Shown: positions 1-9,852, counted from the first letter of the stretch. The stretch: 64,000 nucleotides of DNA from Flavobacteriaceae bacterium UBA4166 (GCA_002379985.1 DFVG01000017.1:1-64000), one strand, 5' to 3'. Numbers and translations: made by a program. The notes: generated by a model from the sequence alone, not told the origin.

Positions 1-618
1 TTGGAAAAAACTCTGCGGAAGTTTCATTCCTAACAGCACCGGATACCCTTCTGCCAATGCTTTTTTCGTGGCGTTGGTCTTTACACCATAATCGGGTGTA
101 TTGAAGAAGAAGAGTGTCTGGTAATCCCGAATGCGATAATCGATCGCTTCCATCTGTACCGTGGTAGATATCTGCGGATTACAAGCATACGGCAGCGTAC
201 TTAAACGAGGTGCTCCATAAACTTTGAGAGCTTCTAACCCTAGCTTCGGGTTGGCCCCTTTATTACAGGCTACATCATCCTCCTTCTTAATAAGAGAATA
301 CACATAAGAAGGTGATAATGCGTTGGCCGTAATGGTTTGCTTGTTTGTAAGTCCGTTGTCCTTTGCCAACATGATCGTTCGCAAGCCGTATGCCGAAGCG
401 TAGGCCACACAGGTACCGTATTGCCCTTGATTACCCGGGATAGGCGCATACTGCTCTAAAGAATAAGAAGCTGGTAAGGTTTCATAAGTAGATGCGGTAA
501 ATTGTGCTTTATACGGAATGCTCCGATAGGATTCTTCGTCCCACACCATTCCAGTAGGATATTGTTGCGCAAAAGAAATACTAACGAATAAAAAGAGTAG
601 TAATGATAAGTGTTTCAT
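1..618 (-). CDS. Papain-like (C1) secreted cysteine protease, N-terminal part
   Basis: This is the first 206 codons of a probable secreted cysteine protease; the gene leaves the window at base 1. Residues 1-17 form a signal peptide ending in SFAQ. The nucleophile region reads GNQGQYGTCVAYA, with Cys70 and the oxyanion Gln64 six residues before it, exactly as in papain. The segment ALAEGYPVLLGMKL near the edge resembles the strand that precedes the catalytic His in C1 enzymes; the His and Asn themselves are outside the window. The start is the ATG at 616-618, directly before the signal peptide. It lies 84 bp downstream of a TonB-receptor gene on the same strand and may share its transcript. 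The substrate is unknown. A C-terminal sorting domain (type IX secretion) cannot be judged here. Confidence 0.82.
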   Translation of the reverse strand, partial: MKHLSLLLFLFVSISFAQQYPTGMVWDEESYRSIPYKAQFTASTYETLPASYSLEQYAPIPGNQGQYGTCVAYASAYGLRTIMLAKDNGLTNKQTITANALSPSYVYSLIKKEDDVACNKGANPKLGLEALKVYGAPRLSTLPYACNPQISTTVQMEAIDYRIRDYQTLFFFNTPDYGVKTNATKKALAEGYPVLLGMKLPQSFFQ

Positions 619-702
619 AACGTAGGGTTTTTACGTTATAAAAGTCTATCAATTCAGAAAGTTCTGAAATAGGGCAACTGTCGTATATCTGAAAGAGACG
701 TC

Positions 703-3462
703 CTACAGATTATAGCGAACTACCAACATCATGATGCGTGGTAGCACGAAATACTGACTCGTGGTATTGAACTGATCGTTAAAGCTGTCGTTATTCAAGA
801 ATTCCGTGTTGAGTAAATTCGTACCTCTAATGGAAAATTCCCACGGACTATCGCCCTTTTGGTAATATAAGTTGGCATTCACAAACGAATAACTATTATC
901 TACCGTATTGTCTTTATTGGTGTAATTGTAGTAGTTCCATTCGGCATCAAAGGTGAAATCTTTCAGAAACCGTACGTCTACATTGGCAAACGGTTGGTGG
1001 GTATAGAACGTTTGTTCGAGTCCGCCGTTATCATAATCATTCAGCGTTAGCGCATATCCTACCTCAAAGTTGGGCCACTCTTTAAAATTACTGCGAACAC
1101 TTCCGCGGTAATTTTGTGTAAAACTCTCGCTGGTTCTTATATTCTGAGTATCGGTCGCAGAACCCGTACCCGGACCGGATTGAATGATGTTATTCGACTT
1201 TACATACGCCACGTTGGCATTGGCGATAAATTCAATCTTCTTCACACGCTTGCTAAACCGCCCAAACGCTGAAACGGTCTCGTCCGGAAAGTTGCTATTT
1301 AGGTTCACCGGACTGCTTACTTGGTTAATTGCGATAATATTAGTGTTGTTCTTTATGCCTTCTACCCGGCGCGTATAGCTAATATTTCCGCTGATGTTGG
1401 TATAGCTGAACAAATTAAAGTTGAAATACGTCAAGTTATAGGTATGCGAAATGGCGTTCTCCAAAAATCGATTTCCGCGGAAAATTCGGTTGTAGTTGTT
1501 GAAAACATAGGCTTCTGCATAATTGATCACGTCGGTATATTCTGCAGCCAAGGCATAATTGAAGCGTAGTGATTCACTTTTCTTGATCTGCCAGATGGCG
1601 TTCACGTCCGGTAAGAGCATCCAATTGTTTTGTCGGTTTTCAAAGCCTAACTGTTCGTTCACCAGCGTGTAATTGTGAAGTGTCACACCTGGTGTAAAAA
1701 TGAATTGCCCCGTTTTCACTTTGTAATGTAAGCCTAAGAAGATGTCCGAAAAACCGTAAGAAACATCGTTCTGAAGGGGTTGTGTGTTTCCGTCAATGGG
1801 CGGAGTTTCATTGAGATTGCTTTGTGTACCGTTGTCGAGTAACTGAAAAATATTTGAGTCGAATTCCTGATCACTAACCGTAGCACCTGCCGTCACGTTC
1901 AAGTTGCTGGTATTATTCAGCACATAAAACCAATCGATCTTCGCATCCAGCTTATGGGTTTTCACATTTTTTTGTTGATTGACATTAAAACGTGTTTGCG
2001 TGGTGTCTACCGGAAGTATGCCCGGGAACGGCTGTAAGTCGGTAATAGCGTTGTAAAACGGATCTTCCTCTTGCCATAGGTGTTGCAATTGTCCGGCGAA
2101 GATGTTCTTCTCGTTCAAGGTATAATACGCGTTGATATTCTGGTTGATGCTGAAGGGATCGTTCTCTTTTGCTTCGGAAATGTTGTTGGTCGCGGTTTCA
2201 AACTGAGAAACCGTCATCGCATCTTCAGTTTGCTGAGACCCTTTCACCAAAATATCGTAGTCTAGCTGAAAGTCAACATTTGGCTTGTACACTGCACTTC
2301 CTTTGAACATCCCTAATTGGGTTTGTTGGTCGTTGGTGGACGTGGTAGTTTCCGTCGTACCGGTAGCAATATACCTTCGGATGGAATTCTGAACAATATT
2401 CGTTCGGTTGTCTGAAAGGATCGCAAAGCCGCTCAGATCTAGGCTTTCCGAAGTGTTCCAACTAAAATTTCCCGCGACAAACTTCGCTTCAATGGCATTC
2501 GCACGATTGTTTTGCGCGACGGCGAAGCCCAGATCTCCTTCCGAAATATTAAAACGCGTTCCGCCACCACGATTGAAGTTTCTGAAACCTCCGGTAAAAT
2601 TGAAATAATCGCGCCAGGTAAAGGGAACTTCGCCAATATCGTTGAAGTCGGTGATAAGGTTGACGCTGTATTTCGGACTGTAGTAAAATAATTTGGGATG
2701 CACGAGATAGCGCGCTTCTTCGTTGCCATCGATGCCCGCTCCGGCGGTCAATTCCCCAAACCAAAAATTCTTCTTGCCTTCCTTCAGTTTGATGTTGATC
2801 GCTACATTGTCCTGGTCATTCCCCAACCCACGCATCTGATCGACCTCATTGTAATTCCGAAGCACTTGTACCTTATCGACCGCATCAGCCGGAATGTTCT
2901 TGGTGGCGAGTTTCGAATCGCCATCAAAGAAATCTTTGCCTTCCACCATCACCTTGGTCACCGGTTTGCCTTCCACTTGAATTTCTCCGTCATCATTTAC
3001 CTCAATACCGGGAAGGTTTTTCATCACATCGCCCAACTTGCGTTCGTCGCCACGATTAAAAGAATCGGCATTATACACGATGGTATCGCCTTTGACCGTT
3101 ACGGGCATTTCGTAGACAATTTCCACTCCGTCTAATTCATCGGCTTTTGATTGCAATACAAAATCGCGCGTCATATCGGAAGCTTCTTCGGGAACTTCTA
3201 ATGTCAGTTCAAACGTTTCATATCCTAAAAAACTAGCTTTCAGCGTGTAGGTATTCCCAACGGGTAAATCTACTTGATAGCGTCCCTCGTAGTTGGTAAT
3301 GGCATACGATTCGATATCGCCGGTCTCTTGAACGGAAGCGATCACATTGGCCAATTCTAACGGGTCACCAATACTGTCTTTGATGGTTCCACGCACTTTA
3401 ATGGTTTGTGCTGTAGCATGTAAACAGAAAAGAAAGGCTATAGCCCACAGGAAATACTTCAT
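703..3462 (-). CDS. TonB-dependent receptor-like outer membrane beta-barrel protein
   Basis: A 919-aa outer membrane protein. Residues 1-18 are a signal peptide. Residues about 20-110 are a carboxypeptidase-D regulatory-like beta-sandwich (VRGTIKDSIGDPLELANV). A plug-like domain follows (about 120-230, with LPGIEVNDDGEIQVEGKPV), then a long barrel rich in alternating aromatic and polar strands to the C-terminus. This is the architecture of the Bacteroidota outer-membrane beta-barrel family related to SusC/TonB receptors. The ligand cannot be read from the sequence. The gene sits 27 bp downstream of the first of two GLPGLI genes on the same strand, a common Bacteroidota pairing, so the three probably form one transcript. 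No TonB box was identified with certainty. Confidence 0.88.
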   Translation of the reverse strand: MKYFLWAIAFLFCLHATAQTIKVRGTIKDSIGDPLELANVIASVQETGDIESYAITNYEGRYQVDLPVGNTYTLKASFLGYETFELTLEVPEEASDMTRDFVLQSKADELDGVEIVYEMPVTVKGDTIVYNADSFNRGDERKLGDVMKNLPGIEVNDDGEIQVEGKPVTKVMVEGKDFFDGDSKLATKNIPADAVDKVQVLRNYNEVDQMRGLGNDQDNVAINIKLKEGKKNFWFGELTAGAGIDGNEEARYLVHPKLFYYSPKYSVNLITDFNDIGEVPFTWRDYFNFTGGFRNFNRGGGTRFNISEGDLGFAVAQNNRANAIEAKFVAGNFSWNTSESLDLSGFAILSDNRTNIVQNSIRRYIATGTTETTTSTNDQQTQLGMFKGSAVYKPNVDFQLDYDILVKGSQQTEDAMTVSQFETATNNISEAKENDPFSINQNINAYYTLNEKNIFAGQLQHLWQEEDPFYNAITDLQPFPGILPVDTTQTRFNVNQQKNVKTHKLDAKIDWFYVLNNTSNLNVTAGATVSDQEFDSNIFQLLDNGTQSNLNETPPIDGNTQPLQNDVSYGFSDIFLGLHYKVKTGQFIFTPGVTLHNYTLVNEQLGFENRQNNWMLLPDVNAIWQIKKSESLRFNYALAAEYTDVINYAEAYVFNNYNRIFRGNRFLENAISHTYNLTYFNFNLFSYTNISGNISYTRRVEGIKNNTNIIAINQVSSPVNLNSNFPDETVSAFGRFSKRVKKIEFIANANVAYVKSNNIIQSGPGTGSATDTQNIRTSESFTQNYRGSVRSNFKEWPNFEVGYALTLNDYDNGGLEQTFYTHQPFANVDVRFLKDFTFDAEWNYYNYTNKDNTVDNSYSFVNANLYYQKGDSPWEFSIRGTNLLNTEFLNNDSFNDQFNTTSQYFVLPRIMMLVVRYNL

Positions 3463-3489
3463 GAAATGATGTTGAGATTATGGAAAGGG

Positions 3490-4362
3490 TTATCCGCCAA
3501 AACGTCTATTACCGCGTCCGCCACGACCCCGGAAATTCTCTCGCATTTCCTGCATTTTCTCGGCTACGATCTCGTTATATTCGGCTCGGGACACTTCTTT
3601 CCCCTTGGTTGGTTTTTCTATTTCTACGGTTTCTTTTGGATTCAGTACGATCTTCGAACATAAGATCGTGGTGCGATAGGCGTTCAATTCTAGGATCAAA
3701 CCGGGCAGCCCCGCATATTCTCCGGGTCCGTTGCCCACCGGGATTTGCGGTGTAAACCAAGCGGTCACGATAATTTCCTTCGGAATTTCAATTTGCTCAA
3801 AAGGATCTTCAGGTTCGGTTTGAGTTGAGTCGGCTTTCTTTTCTGCATCTTCGTCGCGATCTCTTCGGCGCGCCATGCTAAAATCATTTTCATCGATGGG
3901 CTTTACTGCGGTCGCTTTGATGGCCAAGTATTGACCGATTTGTTTGGATTCTTTCCCGACTTCCCATTCAAGATTCGCCAACGTATCGTTGATCAAGAAT
4001 TCCTTTCCGAAGAACTCGCGCTCCTCCAAAATTTGATTCTCTTTCAAGTTTTTATATTGCGCACCGGGAGCAAAACTTCCCATCATCATTCCGAAGCCTC
4101 CTCCGGCACCTGCTTCTAATTTTTCTTCTTCTTCATAGACCGATTCGTTTCCATTGAAGGTAAGGATATAGGTCTTTTCTAAGAAGTTCTTCATACGCTG
4201 TGCGATCATCTGTTTCATCTGTTCGCTCATCTCTCTATTTCCAAAATTATCCATATCGATGGTCGTTTTGGATTCATAAAAAGCTTTTCCGCTAATATTC
4301 TGAGCGTGAAAGGAAAAAGTGATAAAAGCCGCTGCTAAAAAAGTAAGGAATTTCATGTTCAT
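3490..4362 (-). CDS. GLPGLI family protein, copy 1
   Basis: A 290-aa exported protein of the GLPGLI (Porph_ging) family, whose function is unknown. The signature GLPGLI is at residues 218-223 inside GEYAGLPGLILEL, after the typical VTAWFTPQIPVG segment. Residues 1-21 are a signal peptide ending in SFHAQ. The ATG at 4362 (MNMKFL) is chosen because a longer reading frame puts a charged stretch before the signal; ATG 4356 (MKFL) is equally possible. The C-terminus is rich in Arg and Gly (RGRGGRGNRRFGG), which is unusual. It lies 75 bp downstream of a second GLPGLI gene and 27 bp upstream of the TonB-receptor gene. Family members usually sit beside such receptors, so a role with that barrel is inferred. 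Confidence 0.9.
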   Translation of the reverse strand: MNMKFLTFLAAAFITFSFHAQNISGKAFYESKTTIDMDNFGNREMSEQMKQMIAQRMKNFLEKTYILTFNGNESVYEEEEKLEAGAGGGFGMMMGSFAPGAQYKNLKENQILEEREFFGKEFLINDTLANLEWEVGKESKQIGQYLAIKATAVKPIDENDFSMARRRDRDEDAEKKADSTQTEPEDPFEQIEIPKEIIVTAWFTPQIPVGNGPGEYAGLPGLILELNAYRTTILCSKIVLNPKETVEIEKPTKGKEVSRAEYNEIVAEKMQEMRENFRGRGGRGNRRFGG

Positions 4363-4437
4363 AGAATTATAACGCGTTATAAGTACCAAAGTACTCTTTT
4401 TGTTACAAAATCTTGGACGGTTTTTCTGCAAAAAGGT

Positions 4438-5274
4438 TTAGCCACCTATCTTAATTTCAAAACTATTGCCTTTGCCACCGTGTTGTTGCTCTTGGAGCTC
4501 TTCCATCTTTTTCGCTACGATCTCTTGATATTCAGATTCGGTTACCTTTTTTCCTTTTCTGGGTTCTTTAATGGCAATACCCCCTTCCGGATTCAAGACG
4601 ATCTTAGAACAGAGGATTGTTTCCGACCCATCGTTGACTTCAAGAATAAGACCCGGCAAACCTTGGTAATTAGCCGGCCCGTGCCCCAGCGGGATTTGCG
4701 GGGTGTACCATGCAGTAACCAACACCTCTTCTTCTTCATTTTGACTGGTAGAATTACTCCCTTTTTCATCTGAAGAAGAAGATACAGAGCGAATGGTTCT
4801 CGTGGTTTCATAAGTGGCTTTGAAACAAGTATATTCTCCAATATTCTTGGTCTCCTTGTGTAGCTCCCACTTCGGTTGTTCTAAGCTGTCTAGAATTAAG
4901 AACTGCTTTCCGAAGAGTTCCACCTGATTCGCAAAACGTTGCTCTTGCAGATTTTTGTACAATTCATCATTTCCACCGGCCCCGGCGACGATCACTTGTA
5001 CTCCGCCTCCGGACGACATGGGACTGGGACTGTCTAAACTTTCCTTTTCTTTATATGAAGACTCATTGTTTGTGAAATTGAGCTGAAATTCTTTTTCAAA
5101 CTGTTTCCGCATCATAGCCAGCATTTGCTGTCGCATTTCGTCGGAAAACTGTGTGCTGTCTAACTTAATATCCATCTTCCGCTGTGATTTATAGGTAGCG
5201 ATTCCGGAAAAGTGTTGTGCGTTTAGGGGAATTGCGAAAACAATGAAGAATAGAAAGGGTAGTAGTGCTCTCAT
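4438..5274 (-). CDS. GLPGLI family protein, copy 2
   Basis: A 278-aa paralogue of the neighbouring GLPGLI protein, with the same order of elements: signal peptide (residues 1-19, ending PLNAQ), a Met/Gln-rich charged helix, a central GGG-rich linker, VTAWYTPQIPLGHGP, the GLPGLI motif in NYQGLPGLILEV, and a conserved tail (SEYQEIVAKKMEEL). The start ATG at 5272-5274 directly precedes the signal peptide; upstream in-frame codons would give an unlikely leader. Being first in the minus-strand run, it probably carries the promoter for copy 1 and the receptor. The two copies look like a tandem duplication that has since diverged, especially in the central linker and C-terminus. Biochemical function unknown. 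Confidence 0.9.
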   Translation of the reverse strand: MRALLPFLFFIVFAIPLNAQHFSGIATYKSQRKMDIKLDSTQFSDEMRQQMLAMMRKQFEKEFQLNFTNNESSYKEKESLDSPSPMSSGGGVQVIVAGAGGNDELYKNLQEQRFANQVELFGKQFLILDSLEQPKWELHKETKNIGEYTCFKATYETTRTIRSVSSSSDEKGSNSTSQNEEEEVLVTAWYTPQIPLGHGPANYQGLPGLILEVNDGSETILCSKIVLNPEGGIAIKEPRKGKKVTESEYQEIVAKKMEELQEQQHGGKGNSFEIKIGG

Positions 5275-5367
5275 ACTAAAGTGATTTAATGATGTGTGGA
5301 AAAGACGAAAGTATACTACAAATGTTACAACCATCATCATTGGCCCGCATTTTGTATCTTGCTACAC

Positions 5368-6144
5368 ATGAAATGGTTCCTTACTATCTTATTGTTTAGC
5401 ACGACCCTTGCGCATTCGCAAGAATTGAAGTTGGTCGCTTCGGTGCCTTTGGTGGCTAATCATTTTATCGGAATCGACGCGTATGACAACACCTATTTCG
5501 TCAAAGACATGGCCCTACGGAAAGAAGGCCCCTTGGGGTCGTTCGTCTTTCAAGATTTTCAATTGGGGCCTTTAGCATCGGTCGATATTATCAATCCGCT
5601 GAACGTGGTGTTATTTTTTGAAGAAGCCAATACCGTGGTTTTTTTAGATAATCGCTTGAATGAAATTGAACGCATTAATTTCAACATCTTGCCTGAGTTT
5701 ACGAATGTAGGCAAGGTTACCAACGCCGGAAACAATCGACTTTGGCTTTTTAATATCGATACCCAACAATTAGAGTTATTCAATTACCGAAGCAACCGAA
5801 AAACCATTGTGTCACAACCTTTTCGAGGAACGGTCTTAGAACAGGCGAGTGATTTCAATTATTGCTACGTACTTACCGACACGTCTTTGTACGCTTTTAA
5901 TGTCTACGGAAGTATTCTTTGGAAACGCCCGATGGAAGTAGCAACACATGTACTACAACAAGACGAGAACTTACTACTGGTGACCAACGGAAGCCTGCAA
6001 TGGCACCCTGAAGGAAGCAGCGAACCGCAGGCCGTCTATACGCCCGAAATAAACATAAAAGACTTGCAGCTTACTGTGGATTTCCTGTATATTTATGACG
6101 GTAAAAAACTGCACACTTTTACCCTAACCCAACCAAAGAAATAA
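5368..6144 (+). CDS. Secreted protein of unknown function, beta-propeller-like
   Basis: A 258-aa protein with a signal peptide (residues 1-16, FLTILLFSTTLAHSQ) and then repeated beta-strand blades with hydrophobic/aromatic patterns (for example NRLWLFNIDTQQLELF, TSLYAFNVYGSILWKR, DFLYIYDGKKLHTFTL). This suggests a small beta-propeller or WD-like fold in the periplasm or outside the cell; no catalytic motif is visible. The start at 5368 is taken because it begins the signal peptide; the longer frame overlaps the divergent GLPGLI promoter region. The stop is 5 bp before the deoxynucleoside kinase ATG, so the two genes are co-transcribed. I recognise no named family. Confidence 0.75.
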   Translation: MKWFLTILLFSTTLAHSQELKLVASVPLVANHFIGIDAYDNTYFVKDMALRKEGPLGSFVFQDFQLGPLASVDIINPLNVVLFFEEANTVVFLDNRLNEIERINFNILPEFTNVGKVTNAGNNRLWLFNIDTQQLELFNYRSNRKTIVSQPFRGTVLEQASDFNYCYVLTDTSLYAFNVYGSILWKRPMEVATHVLQQDENLLLVTNGSLQWHPEGSSEPQAVYTPEINIKDLQLTVDFLYIYDGKKLHTFTLTQPKK

Positions 6145-6149
6145 TACGT

Positions 6150-6764
6150 ATGCACGTTGCGATTGCAGGAAACATAGGCTCCGGAAAAACAACCCTCACC
6201 CGTCTCTTATCCAAACACTACAAATGGAAAGCTCAATTTGAAGATGTAGAAGACAATCCTTATTTGGATGATTTTTATAACAAGATGGAACGTTGGTCTT
6301 TCAACCTGCAGATCTACTTTTTGAACAGTCGGTTTCGCCAAATTCTAGAAATTCGGGAGAAGGGTAAGGACGTCATTCAAGACCGCACCATTTATGAAGA
6401 TGCCTACATTTTTGCTCCGAATCTGCACGCGATGGGTCTTATGACCAATCGCGATTTTGAGAATTATCGTTCGCTTTTCGACCTAATGGAAAGCGTCACC
6501 GAAGGCCCCGACCTTTTGATCTACTTGCGCAGTTCTATTCCTAATTTGGTGAACCAGATCCATAAACGCGGACGCGAATATGAGAACAGTATTAGTATTG
6601 ATTACTTAAGCCGTCTCAACGAACGCTACGAGGCTTGGATTCATGATTACAACAAAGGAAAATTGATCATTCTCGATGTCGACAACCTCAATTTTGTAGA
6701 CAACCCTGAGCACCTTGGACAGGTGATCAATAAGATCGATGCCGAGTTACACGGACTCTTCTAA
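6150..6764 (+). CDS. Deoxynucleoside kinase
   Basis: A 204-aa cytosolic deoxynucleoside kinase of the dCK/dGK/TK2 type, which phosphorylates salvaged deoxynucleosides with ATP. The P-loop GNIGSGKT is at residues 8-15. Further family marks are the ERWSFNLQIYFLNSRF substrate helix, the DRTIYEDAYIF (D/E-R-S/T) motif, and a LID-type arginine segment IHKRGREYENSI. Length is typical. It follows the secreted protein gene by 5 bp. A second kinase domain of this type occurs fused to FolK at 49662-50816, so the genome carries at least two; many bacteria have a dAK/dGK pair. Which base each prefers cannot be told from the sequence. Confidence 0.92.
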   Translation: MHVAIAGNIGSGKTTLTRLLSKHYKWKAQFEDVEDNPYLDDFYNKMERWSFNLQIYFLNSRFRQILEIREKGKDVIQDRTIYEDAYIFAPNLHAMGLMTNRDFENYRSLFDLMESVTEGPDLLIYLRSSIPNLVNQIHKRGREYENSISIDYLSRLNERYEAWIHDYNKGKLIILDVDNLNFVDNPEHLGQVINKIDAELHGLF

Positions 6765-6802
6765 AACTTAACATTTCGCTGACATAGATTCGAGGTGAAT
6801 AT

Positions 6803-8860
6803 ATGTATTTTGCCTTTCAAGCTATGGCAAAACTCTACAATACCAAATACTACCACCGCGACCTGTCGTGGTTGCGTTTTAATCATCGCGTCTTACAAGA
6901 AGCGGCCGATAAGCGCAATCCGTTGTACGAGCGCATCAAATTCTTAGCCATCTTTTCATCGAACCTCGACGAATTTTATCGTGTACGTGTTTCAGACATT
7001 CGGCAAATAAAGCATGTAGAGAAACCGCTTCGGAAAAAATTGATCACCAAACCCAATAAAGTATTGAAGGAGATCAGCAAACAAGTGGAGATTCAGCAAG
7101 AAGCCTTCGGAAAAATTTTTCAGGAAACCATTATCCCCGATCTCAAACGTGAAGGAATACATCTTATTCGCTACGAGAATTTTTCAGCCACTCAAAAAGA
7201 AGTAGCCAAAACCTATTATGAAGAAACACTTCGGGCGAAAATAAGGGTGGAGCGATACGCCAATAATACATCGACTCCTGTGTTCATTGAAAATGAAGCG
7301 TTGTATTTGACGGCTCGTATTGCCGACGACAAATTTATCCTAGCAAAAATTCCGGAAGAAGAACCGCGTTTTTTTGTATTTCCGAAGCAAAACGGAAATC
7401 ATTATATCACATTTATTGATGACATCTTACAATTCAACCTAAAACAAAGTCCGAAGAAAGAACACACCATCGATTTTTACGCCATCAAGAAATCCAGGGA
7501 TGCCGAATTGTACATTGAAGATGAATTTTCCGGAAATCTAAAAGAGAAGATTAAAAATTCGTTGTCTAAACGCGAGACCGGTCAAGCCACGCGATTGTTG
7601 ATAGACGAAAAGATGCCAAAGGCATTTCAAGAGATTTTGAAGAACGCTTTAGGCGTGTACAATGCCGATTTGATAGAGGGAGGGCGCTATCACAACTTTA
7701 AAGATTTCTTTACATTCCCCAATCCTAGTACTAAAGACCTATCGCAAAAAGAATGGACACCACTACCGCATCCCGAGTTAAGTACTTTCACCTCGCTATT
7801 GAACGCTATTGAAGAAAAAGATCGGTTGGTGCATTATCCATATCAATCGTTTGAACCGGTCATTCGGTTGATCGAAGAAGCTGCCACCGATCCAAAAGTA
7901 ACCACGTTAAAAATCACCATTTACCGGGCGGCTAGCGAATCGCGCTTAAACGATGCCATCGCAAAAGCAGCTAAAAATGGCAAAAACGTCGTTGTTTTTA
8001 TCGAAGTGAAGGCACGTTTTGATGAGCAAAACAATTTGAAATGGGGAAAAATTTTCGAAGATAACGGAGCACGCGTTATTTATAGTTTTCCAGCGATAAA
8101 GATCCATTCAAAAATTCTCTATATCGAACGAGAAGATGATGGAAAAAGAAAACGTTACGCCTATATCGCGACCGGAAATTTTAACGAAAAAACAGCCACG
8201 CTATACACAGACTATGGTCTTATGACGGCTCATGAAGAGATCACTGAAGACATTAATAAGGTGTTCTTAGTACTGGAAGGCAAGATGATCATCCCTAAAC
8301 CTGAGCAGCTTTTGGTAGCGCCCTTTACAGCCCGAGAAACTTTCGAAAAATTAATCGAGAATGAGATTGCACAGGCCAAACAGGGTAACGATGCCTACAT
8401 TTTGGCAAAGATGAACAGTCTGCAAGACAAAAAAATGATCAAACTGCTGTACGAAGCTAGCAATGCCGGAGTGAAAATTCGTATGGTCGTACGCGGAATT
8501 TGTTCGCTCGTGCCCGGCATCAAAGGACAAAGCGAAAATATTCACATCACCAGTATTTTAGATCGGTTTTTGGAGCACGGTAGGATGTATGTCTTCGGAA
8601 ATGGCGGTAACGAAAAAATCTATATTGGTTCGGCTGATTGGATGAAGCGGAATTTAAGTCACCGTATTGAAGTGATTACTCCCATTCTCGACGCCGACGT
8701 TCAAAAAACACTACGAGCGCTATTGGACATACAGTTGAATGATACTGCAAAGGCTCGCATTATCGACAAAGATCAAAATAACCACTATGTTTCCGAAGAA
8801 AAAAATGGAGAACGAGCTCAGTTAAACACCTATCATTATTTTGAAGGTGTTAATGAATAA
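6803..8860 (+). CDS. ppk1: Polyphosphate kinase 1
   Basis: Reversibly makes inorganic polyphosphate from ATP. The 685-aa frame covers the four PPK1 domains: N-terminal helical (YYHRDLSWLRFNHRVLQEA), head, and two phospholipase-D-like catalytic domains. The phosphorylated histidine is His435 in IKIHSKILY; the second catalytic histidine is His592 in LEHGRMYVFGNGG (numbering from the first ATG). The true start may be the ATG at 6824 (MAKLYNTKYYH), which removes seven unconserved residues; I cannot decide. The gene begins 38 bp after the kinase gene and its 3' end overlaps the convergent App1-like gene by 11 bp. Length and motifs are complete. Confidence 0.96.
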   Translation: MYFAFQAMAKLYNTKYYHRDLSWLRFNHRVLQEAADKRNPLYERIKFLAIFSSNLDEFYRVRVSDIRQIKHVEKPLRKKLITKPNKVLKEISKQVEIQQEAFGKIFQETIIPDLKREGIHLIRYENFSATQKEVAKTYYEETLRAKIRVERYANNTSTPVFIENEALYLTARIADDKFILAKIPEEEPRFFVFPKQNGNHYITFIDDILQFNLKQSPKKEHTIDFYAIKKSRDAELYIEDEFSGNLKEKIKNSLSKRETGQATRLLIDEKMPKAFQEILKNALGVYNADLIEGGRYHNFKDFFTFPNPSTKDLSQKEWTPLPHPELSTFTSLLNAIEEKDRLVHYPYQSFEPVIRLIEEAATDPKVTTLKITIYRAASESRLNDAIAKAAKNGKNVVVFIEVKARFDEQNNLKWGKIFEDNGARVIYSFPAIKIHSKILYIEREDDGKRKRYAYIATGNFNEKTATLYTDYGLMTAHEEITEDINKVFLVLEGKMIIPKPEQLLVAPFTARETFEKLIENEIAQAKQGNDAYILAKMNSLQDKKMIKLLYEASNAGVKIRMVVRGICSLVPGIKGQSENIHITSILDRFLEHGRMYVFGNGGNEKIYIGSADWMKRNLSHRIEVITPILDADVQKTLRALLDIQLNDTAKARIIDKDQNNHYVSEEKNGERAQLNTYHYFEGVNE

Positions 8861-9851
8861 AGCCATTTTCGCGAGCATGCGTTATTGCCGCCTTACTGTC
8901 CTCAACTAAGAGTGTTGGCGTTGTGGTATAGGTAGCCAAGAGCCCTTGCACCCGCAAGACGCGCTTTTTATGGGTCACGCTACGCAGGTAGATCGCCTTG
9001 ATCCTTCCGGGGAATTTTTCTGCGATCTCAATATAGATATCAGCATCGTGTTCGCCGCTATCACCAATAAGAATGAACTTCATGGCAGGATACATATTCA
9101 AAATATCGATGATCTCTCGTTGCTTTTGTGGTTTTTCTTCTTCCTTTCTACGTTTGAACACCGACAAGGACCGTAAGAGAATAGGGCCTTTTGGAAATGA
9201 ATTCTTCCGAAGAAATAACGCTAAATAGCGATAAAGATTCCACGGACTGTGACTCACGTAGAAAAACGGATTGGCACGTTCATCGGAAGGACCACGGTGC
9301 AACGCATGATAAAAGTCGGCAGCGCCTTCCAACGGGCTCCTACTTTCAGCATTTCTAAAAAAGGTATTGAAGATCAATTTCATCTTCAAGAATGAAGTCA
9401 CACCCGTATGCAAAATCGTGTCGTCAATATCACTGATCACCCCAAAATCTACATTTGAAGCAGGAATCAGAACCTCGCCCTGAAACCGATTATCTTGTAT
9501 GATTACGCGATTGGGATGAGGGTCGTCAAAGGAAAGTTCGTAAGAAAGCCACCCTTCTTCATTTGTAAGTTCGGAAAGCCCCGAAATCTTCTGTTTAAAT
9601 TTAAAATAACCCTTGGCATCTGTTTTTGTATAGTAGAATGAATTATCCGGAAGCTTGATCTTTATGGAGGTATTTGCTATTTCGTCGGCTTCGAAACGCT
9701 TCCAGGAATTCTTCAGTAAACCGAACAACCCTTTTCTAGAGAGGTCAATATTTTCATCTTCTAAGGCGCGTCCACGAATGTACAACATGGCATCGGTGCC
9801 ATAACTGGCGAACGAAATGATCTGCAGCGGGTCTTTGGTAAATAATCCCAT
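8850..9851 (-). CDS. App1-like phosphatase domain protein (DUF2183)
   Basis: A 333-aa protein with an N-terminal beta-rich domain (residues about 20-130) and a C-terminal HAD-like App1/DUF2183 domain. The catalytic motif DIDDT is at 141-145 (Asp141 nucleophile, Asp143 acid/base), followed by FFYVSHSPWNLY and ILIGDSGEHDADIY, which supply the other HAD motifs. Yeast App1 is a Mg2+-dependent phosphatidate phosphatase; lipid phosphatase activity here is inferred from that. There is no signal peptide, so it probably acts in the cytosol or at the inner membrane. It begins one base after the end of the MgtC/DUF4010 gene, so the two are almost certainly one operon. Confidence 0.88.
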   Translation of the reverse strand: MGLFTKDPLQIISFASYGTDAMLYIRGRALEDENIDLSRKGLFGLLKNSWKRFEADEIANTSIKIKLPDNSFYYTKTDAKGYFKFKQKISGLSELTNEEGWLSYELSFDDPHPNRVIIQDNRFQGEVLIPASNVDFGVISDIDDTILHTGVTSFLKMKLIFNTFFRNAESRSPLEGAADFYHALHRGPSDERANPFFYVSHSPWNLYRYLALFLRKNSFPKGPILLRSLSVFKRRKEEEKPQKQREIIDILNMYPAMKFILIGDSGEHDADIYIEIAEKFPGRIKAIYLRSVTHKKRVLRVQGLLATYTTTPTLLVEDSKAAITHARENGFIH

Positions 9852-9852
9852 C

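Noticed and set aside
2698..3135. A 145-codon plus-strand frame
   Set aside because: Antisense to the plug region of the TonB-type receptor; it has no start context and no family look.
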